Source: Methanobacteriota archaeon (lineage in GTDB: Archaea > JACRDV01). Taken from it: a stretch of 5,517 nt of DNA. The position numbers were made by a program, and so were the translations under genes. Under the pieces are notes generated by a model that was not told the DNA's origin, made no database searches, and saw only the letters and a list, made by a program, of their open reading frames with translations. The first letter of the stretch is position 1, and each line of letters begins with the position of its first letter. Shown here piece by piece: positions 1 to 4,713 of the stretch. The stretch is from the NCBI GenBank assembly GCA_024860865.1, contig JACRDV010000063.1, positions 1 through 5,517 of the forward strand, read 5' to 3'.

Positions 1-972
1 AATACCCAAAGTGCCAGTTTCTTTAGCTAAAATTTCAGCTAGGCTATCTCCCTTATCAAAGTCAGCTATTACCTTAACAACTAGACCTGGTCTCCCTTTT
101 TTCATCGTACATGGAATTGCGATTGCATCTCTAGCTCCCGCGTCAATTAATTTTTGCAAAGTATGACTAATCACTTCGCCTGAAACATTATCAATATTCG
201 TTTCAAGCACACAAACAGTATCCTGGAAAAATTTTTGCTCCATTAATTGCCCAGATACAATTCTTAAAATGTTTGGAATATTTTCAAAATCTCTCGCACC
301 TGCGCCGTAGCCTATCTTCTCTGGTTTAAAAATAGGAAAATCAGTAAGAAAAGCGTGAACAAAATTTTTTAAGATTGCGACTCCGGTTGGCGTAGCCAGT
401 TCCACTTCAACAGCTCCTTTAAGGATTGGGATGCCCTTCAATAGCTCAAGTGTAATAGGTGTTGGAATGGATAGCTTTCCGTGCTTAATTTCAATTATCC
501 CGCTTCCAACCGCTACTGGTGTGGATAAAACTTGGCTTTCAAAGAGATTTAGTTCATTAGCTGCTACAACAGCTCCCACTATATCTGCAACTGTGTCAGC
601 AGACCCAATCTCATGCAAATGAACTCTTTCTTTTTGTGTTTTATGAACACAAGCCTCAGCTTCAGCCAATGTATCCAAAATTTTTAGCGCCAGGTTAGTT
701 TCTTTTTCACTTAAATCAGCCTTCATTATTGCTGTTTTTAGCTCGGCATATGTGCGGCCACTATCGTTTGACTTGACATCAATGCGCGTTGAAGCTATGG
801 TTTTCCTTAAAACTTGTTTAATTTCAACTTTAGTTGGTGAAAGATTGTTAGCAGCCTTTTCCATGGCTGATTTAACTGCCTCAGCATTCGCTCCTAAATC
901 AACTAGCGCTCCAACTACCATATCGCCAGCAACACCGGCTGTCTGACAATCAAATAAAAAAGCTTTTGTCAT
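1..972 (-). CDS. larC: Nickel insertion protein LarC (DUF111), 3' end cut by window edge
   Basis: LarC is a CTP-dependent enzyme that inserts nickel into pyridinium-3,5-bisthiocarboxylic acid mononucleotide, giving the nickel-pincer cofactor of lactate racemase and related LarA enzymes; it is cytoplasmic. The reading frame is open from the ATG at 972 to base 1, giving 324 residues without a stop; full-length members have about 400, so roughly the last 75 are missing. Visible family signatures are an N-terminal D8-C-Q-T-A-G with AGDM at 15-18, HLHEIGSAD at 118-126, LATPTG at 192-197, GYGAGARDF at 221-229, ETNIDN at 257-262 and MKKGRPG at 290-296. The ATG fits the usual family N-terminus. There is no Shine-Dalgarno sequence in front of it. 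In Lactobacillus plantarum larC is split and joined by frameshifting; here the visible part is one continuous frame. No larA, larB or larE is seen in the window, so the client enzyme is unknown. It is divergent from the PRC-barrel gene. Confidence 0.92.
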   Translation of the reverse strand, partial: MTKAFLFDCQTAGVAGDMVVGALVDLGANAEAVKSAMEKAANNLSPTKVEIKQVLRKTIASTRIDVKSNDSGRTYAELKTAIMKADLSEKETNLALKILDTLAEAEACVHKTQKERVHLHEIGSADTVADIVGAVVAANELNLFESQVLSTPVAVGSGIIEIKHGKLSIPTPITLELLKGIPILKGAVEVELATPTGVAILKNFVHAFLTDFPIFKPEKIGYGAGARDFENIPNILRIVSGQLMEQKFFQDTVCVLETNIDNVSGEVISHTLQKLIDAGARDAIAIPCTMKKGRPGLVVKVIADFDKGDSLAEILAKETGTLGI

Positions 973-1045
973 AAAAGACCCGAAATCAAGAGAAAGATTT
1001 ATTGTAAAGTATTTAAGATTTTATAGCAACTCAGGAGGGAGAACT
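973..1045. promoter_or_regulatory. Short divergent intergenic region between larC and the PRC-barrel gene
   Basis: This 73-base AT-rich gap must hold the start signals for both flanking genes. The stretch at 995-1004 (agatttattg) reads as a weak TATA-like element on either strand. On the minus strand it lies about 27 bases before the larC ATG, as expected for a leaderless transcript. On the plus strand it would place transcription start near 1026, just before the PRC-barrel Shine-Dalgarno sequence. A second AT-rich stretch, gtatttaag at 1009-1017, is an alternative box for larC with a leader of about 13 bases. The elements are poor matches to the archaeal box A consensus, so which one is used is uncertain. 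Confidence 0.3.
1033..1040 (+). promoter_or_regulatory. Strong Shine-Dalgarno site that fixes a TTG start
   Basis: The sequence aggaggga at 1033-1040 is an excellent match to the anti-Shine-Dalgarno end of 16S rRNA. It lies five bases before a TTG codon at 1046. No ATG or GTG occurs in this frame between 971 and the TTG, and the protein family begins at this point, so TTG is the best start. Confidence 0.75.
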
Positions 1046-1303
1046 TTGGAAAAGATATTTGCAAGCAGTTTGTCCGGGAAAATAGTATCCAGCGATAAAG
1101 GCGAAGTAATTGGCAAAGTAAATGATATTCTATTTAAGGCAGAAACTGGTGAAATCACTATGCTTTTAGTTCAACCAGATAAAGCACTCCAAGAAAAGGC
1201 CTATCCAAGAGACGAAAATGGCCTAATTACAGTTCCATTTACTGCAATCAACGCAATTGGCGAATTTGTGGTAGTCTCAGAAGAGAAGCTTCTTCGCGGC
1301 TAA
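1046..1303 (+). CDS. Small PRC-barrel domain protein
   Basis: This 85-residue protein is essentially one PRC-barrel domain, a small beta-barrel fold shared by photosynthetic reaction centre H subunits and the RimM ribosome maturation factor. Stand-alone archaeal versions are common and mostly uncharacterised. The fold signature is visible as F-A-S-S-L-S-G-K near the start (5-12), G-E-V-I-G-K-V-N-D at 19-27 as the first strand pair, an E-T-G-E-I turn at 33-37 leading into M-L-L-V, and V-P-F at 63-65 followed by V-V-V near the end. It starts with TTG behind a strong Shine-Dalgarno sequence. There is no signal peptide, membrane segment or cysteine, so a cytosolic protein is expected. Its TAA stop directly abuts the stop of the convergent bpsA-like gene. 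The role is unknown; RNA or protein binding is a family-level guess. Confidence 0.85.
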   Translation: MEKIFASSLSGKIVSSDKGEVIGKVNDILFKAETGEITMLLVQPDKALQEKAYPRDENGLITVPFTAINAIGEFVVVSEEKLLRG

Positions 1304-2500
1304 CTACCCCCTTATTCTTCTCGCTAACTTAAACCCTTTTTTTCTGCCGCAGGCAGGGCAGCCTTTCTTCTTTAGCTCCTCGATTGTTTTAATAGATTTA
1401 TCTGCCCCAATCTCAATTTCACAGCCACAACTGCACGGGTAGATTCGCAATACTGGATAAATTTGCCCGGTATAAATTGGTTTTTCATATTTTTCGGTAA
1501 TTAAAGGCCTGCTATTTTTTGTCGTTTTTAATCTCGCTAAAAAAGTTGTGCCACCGATCATCTCTGCTCCTTCATAAATGTTGAAACCAGGCAATAATTC
1601 AGTTATGACTAATCCCATTTCCGTTAAAGTCTTCTGAACCTCAAGCCGATCTTCAGGACCTTTGTGCGAGAATGCTAAATAAATGTATTTAATCCCCGGC
1701 TTCAGTCCTTCGATTCCACGGGATAGGAATAAACTAAGGCCCGGTATAGTGTATGGTGGATCCGTAAAAAATACATCAAACTGATTTTTTAGAGAATTTG
1801 GAAGTGAATTCCTTAGATCATGTTCCACCGCCTCAATTTCTAAATTTTCAGCTTTTGCAATTTTTTCAATTAACTCAAGTAATCTCTTGTCTATATCTAG
1901 AGCAACTATTCTTTCGGGAAGTCCAGTGAGTGCAGTTGGTATAGAAGTTAAATCATCATCTCCAAGAAATAGGATATTTTTTCCTTCTAAATCCCCTCTC
2001 TCAGCCATAATTGCAGTTCTAAAAACAGCTGTTTCTGGAGTTGCATAAGCTTGATCTAATAAAGTATCCGGAATTGGCCTAAGTTTAGCGATTTGTTTTT
2101 GTTTGTCCAGTATTTTTTGAAAAAATGGAGATAATTTTATTGTACGCCCTTTACAAGCGCATGTTGTAACCTCAAATTCCGGTTTAAGTTTTAAAATTTT
2201 TCGGCCGAACTTAGAGCCATCTTCAGTTAAAACGGCGCCTTTTTCAGTCCTTTTTAAAAGCCCTGCCTTCTCTAGCTCGTCTCTAACCTCCGAAATTATC
2301 GGAAGTGGAAATTTAGTTAGCTGAGCTATCTTCCACGTGCCTATAGGCTGAAACTTTGCAATTGTTCTAAAAATCTCTCGAATGCCTTCAGCTCCTTCAG
2401 CTAACTCAACCTGATCGGCCACATAATCGAGTAACTCTTGTGTTTTAACTAATTCTTTTATTGGTCTTTTCGGTACTCCAAGTTTTCCAACTGCTTTCAC
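1304..2500 (-). CDS. bpsA: N4-bis(aminopropyl)spermidine synthase (branched-chain polyamine synthase, DUF43 family)
   Basis: BpsA transfers aminopropyl groups from decarboxylated S-adenosylmethionine to the N4 nitrogen of spermidine, making branched polyamines that support growth of hyperthermophiles at high temperature. The 398-residue protein shows a winged-helix-like N-terminal region (about 35-100), a CAC motif at 114-116, then a Rossmann methyltransferase-like core with the diagnostic GDDDLTS at 180-186, the acidic LDID at 201-204 and the DPPYT motif at 247-251. The GDDD aspartates and DPPY loop belong to the active site in the characterised Thermococcus kodakarensis enzyme. The C-terminus carries five cysteines (356, 358, 360, 381, 384) that look like a zinc ribbon, followed by a basic tail. 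It starts with GTG at 2500, overlapping the decarboxylase stop by four bases (GTGA), with GAGG at 2510-2513 as a Shine-Dalgarno site nine bases before it. This implies translational coupling with the gene that makes its co-substrate. Confidence 0.93.
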   Translation of the reverse strand: MKAVGKLGVPKRPIKELVKTQELLDYVADQVELAEGAEGIREIFRTIAKFQPIGTWKIAQLTKFPLPIISEVRDELEKAGLLKRTEKGAVLTEDGSKFGRKILKLKPEFEVTTCACKGRTIKLSPFFQKILDKQKQIAKLRPIPDTLLDQAYATPETAVFRTAIMAERGDLEGKNILFLGDDDLTSIPTALTGLPERIVALDIDKRLLELIEKIAKAENLEIEAVEHDLRNSLPNSLKNQFDVFFTDPPYTIPGLSLFLSRGIEGLKPGIKYIYLAFSHKGPEDRLEVQKTLTEMGLVITELLPGFNIYEGAEMIGGTTFLARLKTTKNSRPLITEKYEKPIYTGQIYPVLRIYPCSCGCEIEIGADKSIKTIEELKKKGCPACGRKKGFKLARRIRG

Positions 2501-2850
2501 TTTCTCGGGCCTCGAAAAATTTCTTTAACTCTGACTGATTTTGGCTTAAGATTATTTTTAAAAATTTTAAGCACTTTATGTGCGTCAAATTTCCCACACA
2601 CAAAAATATCAACTGCAGCATATCCAAATTCTGGCCATGTGTGAATTGTAATATGCGAGAGTTGAAGTAATAATGCACCAGCTACACCGCGCGGTTTAAA
2701 CTTATGTAAAATAGGTTTGGCAACTACTTTTAATTTGGCAGCTTTAGCAGATCTGCCCAGTATTTTTTTAATTAATTCTATATTATCAAGAAGCTCGCTT
2801 TCACAGCCTTCAAGTTCAACAATTAAATGTCTTCCAAGAATTTTCGCCAT
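2497..2850 (-). CDS. speH: S-adenosylmethionine decarboxylase proenzyme (pyruvoyl-dependent, prokaryotic class)
   Basis: The enzyme decarboxylates S-adenosylmethionine to give the aminopropyl donor for polyamine synthesis. It is made as a proenzyme that cleaves itself, turning a serine into the catalytic pyruvoyl group. Numbered from the ATG at 2850 (117 residues, normal for the class), the N-terminus has GRHLIVELEGC, then HKF at 49-51, SHITIHTWPE at 65-74 and VCG at 84-86. Ser65, His70 and Cys85 have exactly the spacing of the catalytic Ser63, His68 and Cys83 of the Thermotoga maritima enzyme. The residue before the cleaved serine is Leu64, where the usual family residue is glutamate. An ATG at 2865 would add five residues and overlap the upstream phosphoesterase gene by 11 bases. 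I prefer 2850, which leaves a four-base gap and begins where the family does; neither start has a strong Shine-Dalgarno site. It lies directly upstream of bpsA. Confidence 0.92.
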   Translation of the reverse strand: MAKILGRHLIVELEGCESELLDNIELIKKILGRSAKAAKLKVVAKPILHKFKPRGVAGALLLQLSHITIHTWPEFGYAAVDIFVCGKFDAHKVLKIFKNNLKPKSVRVKEIFRGPRK

Positions 2851-2854
2851 AATA

Positions 2855-3544
2855 TTACCAACCATAATAAAGTCGCTGAGCTAACAAAGGAGGCAATCCA
2901 GCTCTTTCAATTGCTCGGGCCGCTTCTGCTACTTGATATTCAACTCTGACTTGCTCAATTTCAATCTTCTCATTCTCTATGTCCAATATCATAAAACTAG
3001 CTCGCGGATCATTATCGCGTGGCTGCCCTATAGCCCCAGGATTAATGACAAAGTTCCGCCCAAGTTTTCGAATAAATGGTACGTGTGTATGGCCCATCAC
3101 AAGTACATTAGCCTGAGTTTGTTTTAAAAATTCTTCTAATAATCCATCTAAAACATCAGGAAAGATATATTCCTCAATCGGGGATCTAGGGCTGCCATGC
3201 ACAACATATAAAGAATATTTGTCAATCTGTCTTCGTAAGAAAGTTGGCAACTTTGAAATATAATCTAAATTTTCTTTCGTAATATGGTCTATCGTCCACT
3301 GTATTGCTTCCGCTGCAACGGGATTAAACCAAGAAGTATCGCCAGTTACAACAGCCCACTCATGATTCCCGGTAACAGTTGGAATTCTTCTTTGCTTGAT
3401 TAAGTTAACGCACTCGTTGCAGTAATTCCCATACCCAACTATATCACCAATACAAATTATTTCATCAATGTTTCTAAGTCTTTCTAAAGCAGCCTCCAAT
3501 GCAAGCAAGTTTGAATGAATGTCGGCAATAAGACCAATTTTCAT
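2855..3544 (-). CDS. Calcineurin-like metallophosphoesterase (MJ0936/YfcE/ApaH-related)
   Basis: This is a complete 229-residue protein of the two-metal phosphoesterase superfamily. All the metal-binding motifs are present: D8-x-H10 at the N-terminus, GDIVGYG from 33 with Asp34, GNHE at 59-62, VHGSP at 115-119 with His116, and GHTHVP at 151-156 with His152 and His154. It therefore should be an active hydrolase of phosphodiester or phosphomonoester bonds. Relatives act on cyclic nucleotides, model phosphodiesters or dinucleoside polyphosphates, so the natural substrate cannot be assigned. The ATG at 3544 places motif I at the very N-terminus, as is usual. No Shine-Dalgarno sequence precedes it, and a TATA-like box about 28 bases upstream suggests a leaderless or near-leaderless message. 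Its stop is four bases before the decarboxylase start, so it is probably the first gene of the polyamine operon. Confidence 0.9.
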   Translation of the reverse strand: MKIGLIADIHSNLLALEAALERLRNIDEIICIGDIVGYGNYCNECVNLIKQRRIPTVTGNHEWAVVTGDTSWFNPVAAEAIQWTIDHITKENLDYISKLPTFLRRQIDKYSLYVVHGSPRSPIEEYIFPDVLDGLLEEFLKQTQANVLVMGHTHVPFIRKLGRNFVINPGAIGQPRDNDPRASFMILDIENEKIEIEQVRVEYQVAEAARAIERAGLPPLLAQRLYYGW

Positions 3545-3567
3545 GGTTATCTTTTTGGTGGTCCATG

Positions 3568-3577
3568 TATAAAAAAT
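3568..3577 (-). promoter_or_regulatory. Probable TATA box of the phosphoesterase-speH-bpsA operon; T-run may also end the upstream transcript
   Basis: Read on the minus strand, the 58-base gap between the TrmB-type gene and the phosphoesterase contains GCTATTTTTTATAC. The box is centred about 28 bases before the phosphoesterase ATG, the distance expected if transcription starts at or next to the start codon. The run of six T lies about 26 bases after the stop of the upstream regulator gene, so it could also act as an archaeal T-rich terminator. No hairpin is evident. Assignment rests on sequence and spacing only. Confidence 0.45.
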
Positions 3578-3602
3578 AGCAAAACTAATGTAAACCTAGT
3601 TA

Positions 3603-4337
3603 TTATTTTTCCTTCACATCGTTCCAAATATGCTTAAAATAACTTTGATAAAGTTTTATACAACTTGGGTTTTTGTTATACAGTGCAAAAAATGAGCTCC
3701 CCGGATCTTGAGATGCTAAAATCAGCTCTTTATTATCTAGCAAAATAAAACGAGAATGATCATGTTTATAATCATGCACATCTGCGCCAATTTCATCAAA
3801 TATCGCTTTACAGTAGTCATCGAACATGCCTAATGCTTTAACCTTAACACCCCTTTTAGCTGCTTTCTTTAACTCTCCCCCAATTGCTGGCGTACTTATT
3901 GGGTGCACTCCTATAATTAAAATCTCTTTTCTGGCACTGTTTATCATTTCAATAATTTTTTTCTGGATATTTTCTACTCCTCTGATGACCCACATTGCCT
4001 CTTCTGGGGGCGAATATCTCATTGTTCGATCATAGAGTGGCGCTATTGCTTTCAAGAGTTTATCAATTGCTTTTTCTCTCTCTTCAAGTTCTTTTTTTAA
4101 AACAATTTTAGGATCTATTGCCTTGTACCTTCTTGGCCTTCCGGGTTGTTGTTGAACAAAACCCCTCTTCTCAAGACTAGTTAGAATGTCATATTCCCGA
4201 GAATAGGGTATTCCTGCCAATTCTCTGATTCCTTTAACAGTAGATGGCCCGTTAATTGCCAGCGCCAAGTATGTTTTGGATTCATATTCCGTAAGATTAA
4301 GCAATTTTAGCTGTTCAACGAGCTTTGGGTCAATCAT
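3603..4337 (-). CDS. TrmB-family transcriptional regulator with phospholipase-D-like C-terminal domain
   Basis: The 244-residue protein has the TrmB architecture. A winged helix-turn-helix fills residues 5-75, including the typical L-N-L-T-E-Y-E-S start of the first helix, an S-R-E-Y-D recognition-helix region near 46-50 and the basic wing PGRPRRYKAIDP. A charged coiled-coil linker spans about 78-100. A C-terminal phospholipase-D-like domain follows from about 115, with an RKEILIIG strand and a degenerate HKD-like motif, H194-S-R196 followed by D201. Known TrmB proteins bind sugars and control sugar transport and metabolism, but the PLD-like subgroup is largely uncharacterised and no sugar genes are nearby. 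Its divergent neighbours encode sulfur carriers, suggesting that it controls them and itself. The ATG at 4337 has no Shine-Dalgarno sequence but lies 25 bases from a TATA-like box, pointing to a leaderless transcript. Confidence 0.87.
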   Translation of the reverse strand: MIDPKLVEQLKLLNLTEYESKTYLALAINGPSTVKGIRELAGIPYSREYDILTSLEKRGFVQQQPGRPRRYKAIDPKIVLKKELEEREKAIDKLLKAIAPLYDRTMRYSPPEEAMWVIRGVENIQKKIIEMINSARKEILIIGVHPISTPAIGGELKKAAKRGVKVKALGMFDDYCKAIFDEIGADVHDYKHDHSRFILLDNKELILASQDPGSSFFALYNKNPSCIKLYQSYFKHIWNDVKEK

Positions 4338-4356
4338 ATATGTTATATTTTTATCA

Positions 4357-4368
4357 TTAAATATTTAA
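4357..4368 (-). promoter_or_regulatory. Probable TATA box of the TrmB-type regulator gene
   Basis: The self-complementary sequence ttaaatatttaa is centred about 25 bases upstream of the regulator ATG, at the distance expected for an archaeal box A driving a leaderless transcript. Because it is palindromic it does not itself set direction; direction is inferred from the gene start. Confidence 0.5.
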
Positions 4369-4372
4369 GTTA

Positions 4373-4394
4373 ATTTACTTTAAATCAAGTAAAT
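4373..4394. promoter_or_regulatory. Perfect inverted repeat, candidate operator between divergent promoters
   Basis: The arms atttactt (4373-4380) and aagtaaat (4387-4394) are exact reverse complements separated by six bases, giving a 22-base dyad. It lies between the TATA-like boxes of the TrmB-type gene (4357-4368) and of the TusA-DsrE operon (4397-4404), so it covers or touches the TFB-recognition positions of both promoters. Dimeric winged-helix regulators such as TrmB proteins bind this kind of site. The neighbouring regulator is the obvious candidate ligand, but that is inference, and chance repeats are more likely in DNA this rich in A and T. Confidence 0.55.
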
Positions 4395-4396
4395 AA

Positions 4397-4404
4397 TTTA
4401 TATT
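4397..4404 (+). promoter_or_regulatory. Probable TATA box of the tusA-dsrE operon
   Basis: The sequence tttatatt is close to the archaeal box A consensus. Its centre is about 25.5 bases before the GTG at 4426 and about 37.5 bases before the ATG at 4438. The usual spacing places transcription start at about 4426, so either the GTG is used as a leaderless start or the ATG is used with a leader of about 11 bases. Confidence 0.5.
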
Positions 4405-4425
4405 TGATAATATGTTAAAACTTTT

Positions 4426-4713
4426 GTGAGTGCAAATATGTCTGAAATAACAGCAGCTCTATCACTTGAGTGCCGCGGAATGCACTGCCCATTGCCCGTA
4501 GTACAAATGAAAATAGGATTGTCAAGAATTAATGTAGGAGAAATATTGGAGATTATTGCCACAGATCCTGCCACAGAAAAGGATATCCCACCAGCAGCCA
4601 GAGCTCTTAGTGCAGAGATAGTGAAACAAGAAAAAGTAAGCAAAATTTGGGTATCTAAGACCGGAGAGAAATACAATATAGAATATCGCTATTATATTAG
4701 GAGGTTGAAGTAA
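4426..4713 (+). CDS. tusA: TusA/SirA-like sulfur carrier protein
   Basis: TusA-family proteins carry sulfur as a persulfide on a conserved cysteine and hand it to partners in tRNA thiolation, cofactor synthesis or dissimilatory sulfur metabolism. The 95-residue protein has the family core L-E-C-R-G-M-H-C-P-L-P, in which Cys21 of the CPLP motif (21-24) is the sulfur-binding residue; Cys16 is a second nearby cysteine. The A-T-D-P motif and the following K-D-I-P are also typical. The start is uncertain: GTG at 4426 fits the TATA-box spacing for a leaderless message, while ATG at 4438, 12 bases in, is closer to the usual family N-terminus and has a weak GTGA behind it. The stop overlaps the next start by one base (TAATG), so the two products are probably made together. 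It is divergent from the TrmB-type regulator. The recipient of the sulfur cannot be told from this window. Confidence 0.9.
   Translation: MSANMSEITAALSLECRGMHCPLPVVQMKIGLSRINVGEILEIIATDPATEKDIPPAARALSAEIVKQEKVSKIWVSKTGEKYNIEYRYYIRRLK
4699..4705 (+). promoter_or_regulatory. Strong Shine-Dalgarno site for the DsrE-family gene
   Basis: The sequence aggaggt lies inside the last codons of the tusA-like gene, seven bases before the ATG at 4713. Together with the TAATG stop-start overlap it indicates independent but coupled initiation of the downstream gene. Confidence 0.7.

Noticed and set aside
431-946. Plus-strand open frames of about 63 and 64 codons opposite larC
   Set aside because: They lie fully inside the well-conserved larC coding sequence on the other strand and show no recognisable domain or ribosome binding site.
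2445-2678. Second minus-strand frame of 77 codons across the speH-bpsA junction
   Set aside because: It overlaps two genes with clear catalytic motifs in another frame and has no recognisable protein features.
2851-2865. Upstream ATG at 2865 as the start of the AdoMet decarboxylase
   Set aside because: It would overlap the phosphoesterase gene by 11 bases and add five residues not expected in the family, without a better ribosome binding site; it remains possible.
3545-3602. Possible small RNA or extra gene between the regulator and phosphoesterase genes
   Set aside because: The gap is 58 bases, AT-rich, without a stable hairpin or open frame of useful length; promoter and terminator functions explain it.
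4338-4417. Direct repeat atatgtta at 4338-4345 and 4410-4417, flanking the intergenic dyad
   Set aside because: Eight bases of very AT-rich sequence repeated once in this short region is likely by chance, and the two copies stand at different distances from their start codons.
4398-4676. Minus-strand open frame of 92 codons opposite the tusA-like gene
   Set aside because: The plus-strand product has the CPLP and ATDP motifs of TusA; the opposite frame has no recognisable domain and would run through the divergent promoter region.
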